From an uncultured Eubacteriaceae bacterium (GTDB lineage Bacteria > Bacillota > Clostridia > Eubacteriales > UBA1433), in NCBI GenBank assembly GCA_937880125.1, contig CALFLU010000079.1, positions 1 through 12,127 on the forward strand: DNA of 12,127 nucleotides, given 5' to 3'. Positions 1 through 6,621 of this stretch are shown piece by piece. Within the stretch, counting starts at the first letter, position 1. Each line of letters starts with the position of its first letter. The translations under genes and the position numbers were made by a program. A model generated the notes under the pieces. The model saw nothing but the letters and a program-made list of their open reading frames with translations. It was not told the origin of the DNA and searched no databases.

Positions 1-183
1 AGCGCCCCCCGTCAGCGAGCCGCACAGTTTTCCCGAAAAGCCGAGTCCGCCTGAAAGACCGCTCAGGGCGCGAATCACATCGGGATGCTCCTCTCCCCGC
101 ATTTCAAAGGCCAGCAGGTTGATAATCTGACTGCAATAAAATCCCTCCGCACTTAATTCGGACATACGCTCCAATAAATCCAT
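1..183 (-). CDS. C_GCAxxG_C_C family protein, N-terminal part (DVU_1555-like)
   Basis: The first 61 codons of a gene run off the left edge of the window. The ATG at 183 is preceded by AAGGAG, which overlaps the stop codon of the methyltransferase gene, so the two are translationally close (11 nt gap). Visible features are an early Cys17 in FYCSQ, the helix that follows it, a glycine-rich stretch (residues 41-51) and KLCGSLTGGA with Cys54. This matches the start of the small cysteine-rich C_GCAxxG_C_C proteins, which are thought to bind a metal or redox centre through conserved cysteines. Known: a member of this family (named after DVU_1555) belongs to the conserved gene set around Mop-type aldehyde oxidoreductases. 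Inferred: it is the last visible accessory gene of the operon. The C-terminal cysteines that would confirm the family lie outside the window. Confidence 0.75.
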   Translation of the reverse strand, partial: MDLLERMSELSAEGFYCSQIINLLAFEMRGEEHPDVIRALSGLSGGLGFSGKLCGSLTGGA

Positions 184-194
184 ATCATCTCTCC

Positions 195-791
195 TTATCC
201 CTCCGTTTTTTGCGCCCACCACAGCATATAACCTGTTTGATATCCCTGCGCCCGATAGTTTTCGTCCCAGCCCCACTTTTCTTTCAAATCCGTTCCTTGC
301 CAAAGCGCCTGCAAATAATGCTCGCGCATCCAAGCGGTTCGCTCTTCTTTTTTCAACAAAGAAAATCCCGCTTCTCGGAGCATCTTCTCCCAACCCTGCC
401 CGCTATAGCGTTCTATTTGCAAAACTTTTTGTTTTTCATTTCCGATAATATACACATCTGCCGCAATCAATTTGCCCAAAGGTTTCAACACCCGAGCAAA
501 TTCCTTAAGGGCAAGCATCGTCTCACCGCAGATGGACAACACACATTCGCATAACACCGCATCAAAGCTGTTGTCCGCAAAAGGCAGCGCCGTAATATCA
601 CCTTGATAAATAAACGCTTCCTCTGAAGAAATTGCTTTGTCAATGCCCACCGCGTCATATCCCTGTGCGCGCAAATACCTCACGGTCTCGCCCACGCCGC
701 AGCCGGCGTCCAATATCTTTGCGCCCGCATCGAAGTCGGCAAAAGCAAGCAACTCCTCTGTTGCTTTTTTTCCGCCGGGATGAAGCGACAC
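195..791 (-). CDS. Class I SAM-dependent methyltransferase (DVU_1556-like)
   Basis: A 198-aa Rossmann-fold methyltransferase. Motif I is clear (ILDAGCGVGETVRYL, residues 26-40), followed by the acidic residue that should bind the SAM ribose (D51 in VGID), a GDITALPFADNSFD motif (residues 64-77) and RVLKPLGKLIAADVY (99-113), as in the UbiE/Methyltransf_11 group. The start is GTG at 791; a GGAGG lies 10 nt upstream inside the end of the preceding gene, and only two bases separate that gene's stop from this start, so the genes are co-transcribed and probably coupled. Cysteines at 81, 83 and 88 flank the active-site region, which is somewhat unusual. The substrate cannot be read from the sequence. 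The position matches the methyltransferase named DVU_1556 family in Mop gene clusters, so a role in modifying or maturing a component of that system is a reasonable inference. Confidence 0.88.
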   Translation of the reverse strand: MSLHPGGKKATEELLAFADFDAGAKILDAGCGVGETVRYLRAQGYDAVGIDKAISSEEAFIYQGDITALPFADNSFDAVLCECVLSICGETMLALKEFARVLKPLGKLIAADVYIIGNEKQKVLQIERYSGQGWEKMLREAGFSLLKKEERTAWMREHYLQALWQGTDLKEKWGWDENYRAQGYQTGYMLWWAQKTEG

Positions 792-793
792 GG

Positions 794-1015
794 CTATTTG
801 TCCTCCAGCTCTTTTTCCACTTTGAGCACTCTGCCCAAAGCCAGCTCCTCAGGCACGTAAATCAATTTGCACTTGGGACACATGGGCAGCTCCACAGGAA
901 AGGCATTGCCCATATAAGAAAACTTTGCGCTGCCTTTGACCAGCGGCTCCTGACACTGCCCGCAAACCAGCGACGCATCTGCCTCAATGGATTCATACAC
1001 TTTTTTTTCTTCCAT
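794..1015 (-). CDS. Small double-CxxC redox or zinc-ribbon protein (DVU_1557-like)
   Basis: A 73-aa protein with two CxxC pairs, CGQC (residues 18-21) and CPKC (46-49), spaced like a zinc ribbon or rubredoxin-like metal knuckle. There is no signal peptide or membrane segment, so it should be cytoplasmic. The ATG at 1015 has a strong GGAGGAGG upstream, located inside the last codons of the big iron-sulfur protein; that gene's stop is at 1017-1019, so one base separates the two genes. The C-terminus is highly charged (KVEKELEDK). Small CxxC proteins at this place in Mop loci carry the name DVU_1557 family redox protein. Whether it binds zinc, iron or works as a thiol carrier cannot be decided from the sequence. 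Confidence 0.82.
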   Translation of the reverse strand: MEEKKVYESIEADASLVCGQCQEPLVKGSAKFSYMGNAFPVELPMCPKCKLIYVPEELALGRVLKVEKELEDK

Positions 1016-1016
1016 C

Positions 1017-3125
1017 CTATGCCTCCTCCACCATCATGCGATGACTGTAAGCCCGATAGATGCGGTATTGTTCATTTTCTTTTTCATACTCCACCCAAAA
1101 GGTCACGTTTCCTACCCTGCGCGAGGCAATCAGATGGTTTGTTTTGCGGTCCAATATCGCACACTTTGTTTTCTCGGCCTGCTCAATGACTTTGATAATA
1201 TCTTCTTCCAAAATCATGCGCTCATCCAGCAGCGCCTCTACACCTTCATGCAATGTGATTTGTATTTCGTTTTGTTTTTCCATAACGCTCTCTTTCCACA
1301 CTTCTTCCAGCAATTGTTTTTTGACTTTCGCCCGATTATATCGCCGCTGACTCAGGCTCGGTGAGTCGATATCATCTTTGCCGTAAATCAGTTCCAAAAC
1401 GTGATTCGCGCTTTTTTCTCGTCCCACACGGTCGCGGCAGTTGATGCAGTAGGTCAAATACGGCGCCTCGTCCAACCCTGCGGCAAAATCAGTCATTTCT
1501 CTTGCCACCTGCCTGTTGGCAAAGGCTGCCAAGCCGCCATAGCCGCAGCAAGGCGAAGTTTCGTGATTGTATTTTAAATCATGGACTTCATAGCCCAATT
1601 GTCGGGCCATATCGCGCACGATTTTTCTGCTTTCTTCATCATCTCTCGCTCCGCAGGCATCAAATATGGCCGCTTTTTCCAAAGAGGTTGCAGTCACACC
1701 CGGCGGCAGCCCTATTTCTTTAAGCACCTGCCAAATCGTCACGGTTTTCATTTCCGTAAATTCTTCAAACACACTATTGCACATCGTGCAAGCGGTGACA
1801 ATCGTCGGTTTCCCCAATTCTTCCCACTGCTCTTTTAATCTTTGAAGCGCCCGGTCAAACATCGCCTCTTGCCCTGCCCAGTTTGCCATGATGCCGCAAC
1901 AACCCAGCATCAGCCCTACGCCGCCTTTAAGACGCCCGCTGAGATCTGCATAGATCGCTTGCAGCGTTTGCGGCGCAATCGCCCCAAACTGGCACCCCGG
2001 GAAAAACAAATAACTGCTCTTATCCGTGCCTGATTGATGTTTTGCCAGAAAGTACTCCTCGCCGTTGGCGTGCTCCATATCCAACAGCGCAAATTCGTGT
2101 GCCGAAGGCGGCATCTTTGCCGTCTCCACCATAGTCTGCCGCGCCAGGTGACACACCATGGACATATCCAGTCCAAAGGGGCAGATATTTTTGCACTGTC
2201 CGCACAGCGCACAGGAGTTGATCATCGTATTTGCCGTATGATGCCCTGCGGCGATGGATAAGTTGTTATAGATTTCGCGTACATATTTTTTCGGATAACT
2301 TTTATAATGCTTCAAATAAGCGCATCCCTTTACGCACTCCAAGCACTCACAGTGAATGCAGCGCTGCGTTTCTTCGACAGCTTCCTCTTTAGTATATTCT
2401 TTTCCTTTGGGTACAACAGGCTTATCGGGCGCTACTCCGTCAAGGGACGTATACAGCGTCGTCTCATAGCTGCCCTCATTTTTTCTGCCTTCCAATACCG
2501 AAACACCCTGCAGGGTGCGGTCAACGGTGGTAGCCGCCTTTTTACCGTCGGCGATTGCGCCGATGATCGGAAGAGACGTTTCTTTTCTCGTAAATATTTT
2601 ATCGACGGATGTTTGCAATGTTTGGGCGTCGATTTCCCCATCTGCAAACAGGCTCGCAAAAATTTTCTGCTCCAGCACAACCGCCTCATGGGTTGTGAGA
2701 ATTTCTTCAACACTTTGCTTTGAGGGCGCGCGGTTAAAATGAAAGACCACGGGCATGTCTTTAAAGATGTCCATATCCGCTAAAATGTCTTCTCTGCTCA
2801 CCCTGCCTTTGAGCGTTTCGTCAAGACTTTCGCCAAGGGCGCCGTATTCGCTGAAAACATCCACGTCATAGCCCTTTTTTGCAAGCTCATAGGCGGCGGA
2901 CAAGCAAAACAAATCCTCTCCGATGACGGCTGTCTTTTTATTTTTTTTCGAAATAAAAAATCTCTTCTTTTGATTGTATTGTCCATACATCACGCTCGCT
3001 CGCTCCAGGCGGCGAATGTTGATACCACTGTTTAATTCACTCAACTTGCACCCTGCTTCGCAAGGCGCTTCGCACACCGAGGATACAATGCGGCCAAACG
3101 TCGCGCTTGGCTGAAAAACCTGCAT
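1017..3125 (-). CDS. GltD-like / [4Fe-4S] dicluster / CCG-domain iron-sulfur protein, main part
   Basis: A 702-codon reading frame carrying most of a multidomain redox protein. Residues 18-26 (VCEAPCEAGC) are the second half of the GltD/DPD-type N-terminal cluster domain. Residues 64-210 resemble a flavin/pyridine nucleotide domain but are degenerate. Residues 256-268 (C256, C259, C264, C268) and 305-315 (CxxCxxCxxxC) are ferredoxin-like [4Fe-4S] motifs. Two CCG-type modules follow, as in heterodisulfide reductase HdrB/D and glycolate oxidase GlcF: C378, C409-C410, C446, C449, then C491, C526-C527, C560, C563. The last ~85 residues form a cysteine-poor tail. The ATG at 3125 has no Shine-Dalgarno, and homologous sequence continues upstream in another frame (see 3142-3282), so this is the body of a longer gene. 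Known: a protein called pyridine nucleotide-disulfide oxidoreductase/dicluster-binding protein sits next to mop. Inferred: electron transfer for, or maturation of, Mop. Confidence 0.85.
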   Translation of the reverse strand: MQVFQPSATFGRIVSSVCEAPCEAGCKLSELNSGINIRRLERASVMYGQYNQKKRFFISKKNKKTAVIGEDLFCLSAAYELAKKGYDVDVFSEYGALGESLDETLKGRVSREDILADMDIFKDMPVVFHFNRAPSKQSVEEILTTHEAVVLEQKIFASLFADGEIDAQTLQTSVDKIFTRKETSLPIIGAIADGKKAATTVDRTLQGVSVLEGRKNEGSYETTLYTSLDGVAPDKPVVPKGKEYTKEEAVEETQRCIHCECLECVKGCAYLKHYKSYPKKYVREIYNNLSIAAGHHTANTMINSCALCGQCKNICPFGLDMSMVCHLARQTMVETAKMPPSAHEFALLDMEHANGEEYFLAKHQSGTDKSSYLFFPGCQFGAIAPQTLQAIYADLSGRLKGGVGLMLGCCGIMANWAGQEAMFDRALQRLKEQWEELGKPTIVTACTMCNSVFEEFTEMKTVTIWQVLKEIGLPPGVTATSLEKAAIFDACGARDDEESRKIVRDMARQLGYEVHDLKYNHETSPCCGYGGLAAFANRQVAREMTDFAAGLDEAPYLTYCINCRDRVGREKSANHVLELIYGKDDIDSPSLSQRRYNRAKVKKQLLEEVWKESVMEKQNEIQITLHEGVEALLDERMILEEDIIKVIEQAEKTKCAILDRKTNHLIASRRVGNVTFWVEYEKENEQYRIYRAYSHRMMVEEA

Positions 3126-3141
3126 CTGCCAATACCTGTAT

Positions 3142-3282
3142 CTAATCTTCTTCTTTTATCGCATCACACAGGGCGCGTCCGTCCACGTGCACCGGGCAAG
3201 TGGTCGCGCAATTGGCGGGTTGATCCTGCGTACACTGACTTTCAATCTCTCTCAATGTTTTTTGGTCAAAGATTTGCTTCAT
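3142..3282 (-). pseudogene. N-terminal fragment of the dicluster iron-sulfur protein, frameshifted from the main part
   Basis: A 46-codon frame begins at ATG 3282 behind a usable ribosome binding site (GGAGAGGA, about 6 nt upstream) and ends at TAG 3142-3144. It encodes the typical start of the GltD-like cluster domain: C17, then ANCATTCPVHVDGRALCDAI with C25 and C29. The following family sequence (RIVSSVCEAPCEAGC) is found in the frame of the 1017-3125 gene, one base out of step. Skipping one base after the GAT codon before TAG joins the two halves with the spacing expected between KEED and RIVS. The two halves together give about 755 residues, which fits a full-length protein. The break is therefore a real mutation, a sequencing error or a recoding site. 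As it stands the cysteines for the two N-terminal clusters are divided between two frames. Confidence 0.78.
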
Positions 3283-3305
3283 TTTTCTTCCTCTCCAACC
3301 GAATT

Positions 3306-3344
3306 TAAAATAAAGAGGCAAACAATGTCTGCCTCTTTATTTTA
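3306..3344 (-). terminator. Hairpin terminator or attenuator after mop
   Basis: A perfect 15-bp stem (arms 3306-3320 and 3330-3344, arm on the plus strand TAAAATAAAGAGGCA) encloses a 9-nt loop. Read on the minus strand, the descending arm is TGCCTCTTTATTTTA, so the U-rich tract lies largely in the stem. It sits 24 nt beyond the mop stop and only 23 nt before the start of the accessory gene at 3282. There is little room for a separate promoter between them, so partial read-through would lower accessory gene expression relative to mop. Confidence 0.65.
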
Positions 3345-3367
3345 TCATTTTCCTAAGTGAATAGATA

Positions 3368-6091
3368 CTACTTTAATGCGTCCAGCGCAGCCTTAACCAC
3401 TTCAGGCAATGCGGGAACTTTTGTGATTCTTGCACCCGTTGCATTGAATATTGCATTCAAGATTGCAGGATGCGGAGCGGTCAGCGGTGCCTCACCCACG
3501 CCTGCTGCCCCATAGGGTCCGTGGGGACGCGGGGTTTCTTGGTACATGATTTCGATGTTGTCCGGAATATCCTTGCTGTAAGGAATACCGCATTTTGCCA
3601 GCGTGGTGTGTTTTGACAAATCTTCAAAGTCCTCGCTCAGCGCAAGGCCGATGCCTTGAGCAATGCCGCCATAGATTTGTCCGTCTACAACAAGCCTGTT
3701 GATAATGGTGCCCACATCCACTGCCGTGGTGAAGCGATCCACTGTCACTTTGCCTGTTTTGACATCGACGGAAACTTCAGGCATAAACACTTCATACATA
3801 TATACGCTGAAAGGATCTCCCTGTGCCGTATCCATCGAGCAGGCACTGCACATGCTGGATACCCATTTTCCGTCATAACGCAGCGGCATTTTTTCTTCTA
3901 CCATTTCATCATAGGTACGGTAGGTGCCGTCCGATTTTTTCATGGCATTAACCAGCATTTCCGCTGCAATGCGGGTCGCTTGACCTGTCATAACGTTTGA
4001 GCGGCTTCCGCCTGCCGGTCCCGAGTTTGGCGTCAGACCCGTATCGTTCATAACCAGATTGATTTGTTCGGGTTTAATGCCTGCCAAACGCAGGGTTTCG
4101 TGCGCCATTGTCAGCGTGCCGATATCCGCACCCTGTCCGTGGTCTTCCCAGGAGTTATAAATGGTCACACCTTCCGGTGTCAGTTCAGCCCAGGCTTCCG
4201 AACTATCCACGCCGTCCAGTCCGCAACCGTAAATGCCGATAGACAGACCTACGCCGCATTTTACATCATCGGTTGATTTTTCTTTCACTCGTTTTTTTGC
4301 TTCTTCGTATTTGGGTTTAATCATATCCATCAAACCTTCCAAGCAGTACACATCCGGCTCTCCGCCCGTGGGAATCGTGCCGCCCGGTCTGTAGATATTT
4401 TTGTATCGAATGTCGAAAGGATCCATACCCATCTCGGCTGCCAACACATCAATGGCCGTCTCGCTGCCCATAAAGGACTGCGGAGAACCATAGGCACGGA
4501 ATGCCGCGCCATAGGCGTGGTTTGTGCAAACCGTTTGGCTCTTATTGCGGATATTGTCAATTTCATAACCCGCACCCACAAATTGCGCAAGACGCATCGT
4601 GAGCAAGTCTCCGAATTCGGAATAAGGACCGTGGTCAATGTAGTTGTCGCCTTCCAGCGCAAGCAGTTTGCCTTCTTCATCGGCTGCCAGTTTCACTTTC
4701 ATGAATCCGGGAGAACGTTTGCCGGTGTAAGTGATGTTTTGGTACATATCAAATACGAGGGATACCGGTCTTTTGGTAACCAGAGCCGCTACACCCAACA
4801 GTGCTTCCATCGTCGGCGAAAATTTATAGCCGAATGTGCCGCCTGCATTGCTTTGCACAAGGCGCAATTTTTCGGGTTCCACGCCAATACCTGCGCAAAT
4901 CATCGCATGATGCAGGTGAATGCCGATAGATTTGGAATGAATGGTCAGTCTGTCTTCTTCATCGATATAAGCAACGCCGCAGTCAGGCTCAATGGTCAAA
5001 TGAGGCTGACGGCTGCAATAAGACTCCACTTCCACCACGTGAGGAGCAGACTCCATAATGGGCGCTGTTTCTTCGCCTTTGATACAGTTAATTTCATAGT
5101 ACACATTGGGTGTTCCCGGATGAATCTCAATGGCATCTTCGACCATGGCTTCAGGGGCACTCATGTATGCGGGCAAAACTTCCAAATCCACTTTCACTTT
5201 TGCCGCTGCCGCTTTTGCATTTTCTTCCGTGTCGGCTGCAACAATGGCAATGGCGTCTCCGAATTGGAATACTTTTTCATCGCACAAAATCGGTCTGTCC
5301 CAACCGTCTCCCTTGTTGGTGGGGAAGGTAATCAAACCGGAAATACGGTTTTTGCCAATAACATCCTTGTGCGTAATAACGCTGAACACGCCGGGCATTT
5401 TTTCCGCTTCCGCCGTGTCGATTCCTTTAATGTTCGCGTGTGAAACCTCTGCTTGCACCAAAGCAAGTCGCAGTGCATTATCAGGCAGTTGAAGCGCAAC
5501 ATCCGCGCCGAAATCGTGCAGTCCCGTTACTTTTGCCACAGCTGTCGGGCGAATATATTTGCTGCCCATAATTTCATTGCCCACGGGCTCAAACAGCAAA
5601 TCTTCTTTTTTCATCTCGCCGCGCAGCACCTTGGCCGCATCCATTACCGCATCTACCAGCGGCACATAGCCCGTACATCTGCATAAGTTCTTTTTCTTGT
5701 CAAACCAGTCGCGCACTTCTTCTCTGGTGGGAGAAGCGTTTTTTGCCAGCAGGTCTTTGGCTGACATAATAAATCCCGGGCTGCAAAAGCCGCACTGTGC
5801 ACAACCATGCGCCATCCAGGCCACCTGCAGCGGATGCAAATCTTCCGGTGTGCCGATGCCCTCAATGGTTTCAATAACGTCATCATCTTTAATTCTGCTC
5901 ATTTTCACGATACAAGAACGCGTTGCTTCTCCGTTTAACAAAATCGTACACGCGCCGCAATGTCCCTGATTGCAGCCTACCTTACAACCTGTTAACAGAA
6001 GTTGTTTTCTCAACACGTCTGCCAGCGTTGTGGACTCATCCACAATAAGCATTCGCTTAACGCCGTTGATAATCAGTGTCTTTTTTACCAT
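3368..6091 (-). CDS. mop: Molybdopterin-dependent aldehyde oxidoreductase (Mop)
   Basis: A cytoplasmic enzyme of the xanthine oxidase family that oxidises aldehydes to carboxylic acids with water, passing electrons through two [2Fe-2S] clusters. Residues 1-76 are a plant-type ferredoxin domain (C40, C45, C48, C60); residues 77-155 carry the second cluster (C100, C103, C137, C139). These positions and the 907-aa length agree with Desulfovibrio gigas Mop as I remember it. The catalytic half shows HSKSIGIHLH, GGTFGYKFSPTMEAL, FRAYGSPQS, EDHGQGADIG, GPAGGSRSNVMTGQ and the C-terminal GVGE with the expected catalytic glutamate E867. No FAD domain is present, again as in Mop. I chose ATG 6091 because it is followed at once by VKKTLIING as in the family and has GGTGA upstream; the frame could be extended to a TTG at 6130, but the AGGA there is too close. 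Cofactor is inferred to be molybdopterin cytosine dinucleotide. It heads the accessory genes downstream. Confidence 0.95.
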   Translation of the reverse strand: MVKKTLIINGVKRMLIVDESTTLADVLRKQLLLTGCKVGCNQGHCGACTILLNGEATRSCIVKMSRIKDDDVIETIEGIGTPEDLHPLQVAWMAHGCAQCGFCSPGFIMSAKDLLAKNASPTREEVRDWFDKKKNLCRCTGYVPLVDAVMDAAKVLRGEMKKEDLLFEPVGNEIMGSKYIRPTAVAKVTGLHDFGADVALQLPDNALRLALVQAEVSHANIKGIDTAEAEKMPGVFSVITHKDVIGKNRISGLITFPTNKGDGWDRPILCDEKVFQFGDAIAIVAADTEENAKAAAAKVKVDLEVLPAYMSAPEAMVEDAIEIHPGTPNVYYEINCIKGEETAPIMESAPHVVEVESYCSRQPHLTIEPDCGVAYIDEEDRLTIHSKSIGIHLHHAMICAGIGVEPEKLRLVQSNAGGTFGYKFSPTMEALLGVAALVTKRPVSLVFDMYQNITYTGKRSPGFMKVKLAADEEGKLLALEGDNYIDHGPYSEFGDLLTMRLAQFVGAGYEIDNIRNKSQTVCTNHAYGAAFRAYGSPQSFMGSETAIDVLAAEMGMDPFDIRYKNIYRPGGTIPTGGEPDVYCLEGLMDMIKPKYEEAKKRVKEKSTDDVKCGVGLSIGIYGCGLDGVDSSEAWAELTPEGVTIYNSWEDHGQGADIGTLTMAHETLRLAGIKPEQINLVMNDTGLTPNSGPAGGSRSNVMTGQATRIAAEMLVNAMKKSDGTYRTYDEMVEEKMPLRYDGKWVSSMCSACSMDTAQGDPFSVYMYEVFMPEVSVDVKTGKVTVDRFTTAVDVGTIINRLVVDGQIYGGIAQGIGLALSEDFEDLSKHTTLAKCGIPYSKDIPDNIEIMYQETPRPHGPYGAAGVGEAPLTAPHPAILNAIFNATGARITKVPALPEVVKAALDALK

Positions 6092-6135
6092 TTTTTCACC
6101 AGTTTTTAACCTTTCTTCTATTTTTCTCAATTTCC

Positions 6136-6144
6136 TGCTATAAT
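6136..6144 (+). promoter_or_regulatory. Extended -10 promoter of the 86-aa gene
   Basis: TGCTATAAT is an extended -10 element with a perfect TATAAT (6139-6144). The -35 region 17 nt upstream is poor, which the TG extension can compensate. Transcription would start near 6151, giving a leader of about 30 nt that carries a consensus AGGAGG (6169-6174) six bases before ATG 6181. I could not identify an equally good minus-strand promoter for mop in the same 89-bp divergent interval. Confidence 0.6.
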
Positions 6145-6180
6145 TTCTTTAGATTTATTGCCTGATTCAGGAGGTTTTTT

Positions 6181-6441
6181 ATGGAAAACAAACAACCCGT
6201 AATTAGTGAAATTTCCGCAGAGGAAGTGGTTATCGAAATAACCGATGCCAAAACCGGTCGTCTCTTCCGTCGTCACTTGCCGTTGGATTATTATGAAAAC
6301 GACAACGGCATTCGGCTCAGCGGTGAAAACATCGACGGTGCACCCTCTCATATCATTTTTTTAAGCGAGAAGGCTGTCGGCAAAATCACCGACCTCACAG
6401 GCCTGGGGCCCAACATGCCGCGCTGTGACGGCCACGATTAG
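6181..6441 (+). CDS. Conserved-looking small protein of unknown function, divergent from mop
   Basis: An 86-aa acidic protein that I do not recognise. It has a strong promoter and ribosome binding site, so it is very likely real. It contains no membrane segment or signal peptide. The first half alternates charged and hydrophobic residues (EEVVIEITDAKTGRLFRRHL, 14-33) as in a small beta-sheet fold, followed by GIRLSGENIDGAPSHIIFLS (43-62), a probable helix, and an unusual C-terminus, LTGLGPNMPRCDGHD (72-86), with the only cysteine at 82 next to His85. A Cys/Asp/His tail of this sort could hold a metal, but that is speculation. It is transcribed away from mop from a shared 89-bp interval, which could mean a common regulation. 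The overlapping minus-strand frame lacks a start signal and is considered a shadow. Confidence 0.75.
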   Translation: MENKQPVISEISAEEVVIEITDAKTGRLFRRHLPLDYYENDNGIRLSGENIDGAPSHIIFLSEKAVGKITDLTGLGPNMPRCDGHD

Positions 6442-6466
6442 TCTTTCCATATTTTGTTATTTTTTC

Positions 6467-6489
6467 GCTTGATTACACGATAATCAGGC
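6467..6489 (+). terminator. Hairpin with U-rich tail after the 86-aa gene
   Basis: A 9-bp stem with one G-U pair (arms GCTTGATTA and TAATCAGGC, loop CACGA) begins 26 nt after the stop codon and is followed by TCTTTTCTCATTTC. It looks like a moderately stable intrinsic terminator for the 86-aa gene. Confidence 0.45.
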
Positions 6490-6542
6490 TCTTTTCTCAT
6501 TTCAGTATATCATCTTTTGAATCGTTTTCAACCAAATGCAGC

Positions 6543-6585
6543 AGCGCCCTATTATTCTATTTCGAGAATAATAGGGCGCTTTTTC
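6543..6585 (+). terminator. Strong intrinsic terminator-like hairpin, plus strand
   Basis: A perfect 16-bp stem (AGCGCCCTATTATTCT, 6543-6558, paired with 6565-6580) with loop ATTTCG is followed directly by TTTTC. The U-tract side marks it as a plus-strand terminator, most likely a second stop signal for the 86-aa gene about 100 nt upstream. On the minus strand it lies 42 nt past the end of the RND permease gene; there it has no U-tract, though the hairpin could still stabilise the 3' end of that mRNA. The rest of 6442-6621 contains nothing I can identify. Confidence 0.7.
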
Positions 6586-6621
6586 GGCCATTTTACATTC
6601 ATCTGCAATGCCGCCAGTTTT

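Noticed and set aside
632..1189. A 185-codon plus-strand frame opposite the methyltransferase and CxxC genes
   Set aside because: It crosses two well-supported genes, is Arg/His/Pro-rich and has no start signal; a shadow frame.
4517..5443. A 308-codon plus-strand open frame opposite mop
   Set aside because: It is antisense to a strongly conserved enzyme, has no ribosome binding site, and its His/Phe/Arg-rich composition is what the complement of mop codons produces.
6092..6130. TTG start that would add 13 residues to Mop
   Set aside because: The AGGA is only three bases from the TTG, while the ATG at 6091 gives the normal Mop N-terminus, the 907-residue length and the expected cysteine numbering.
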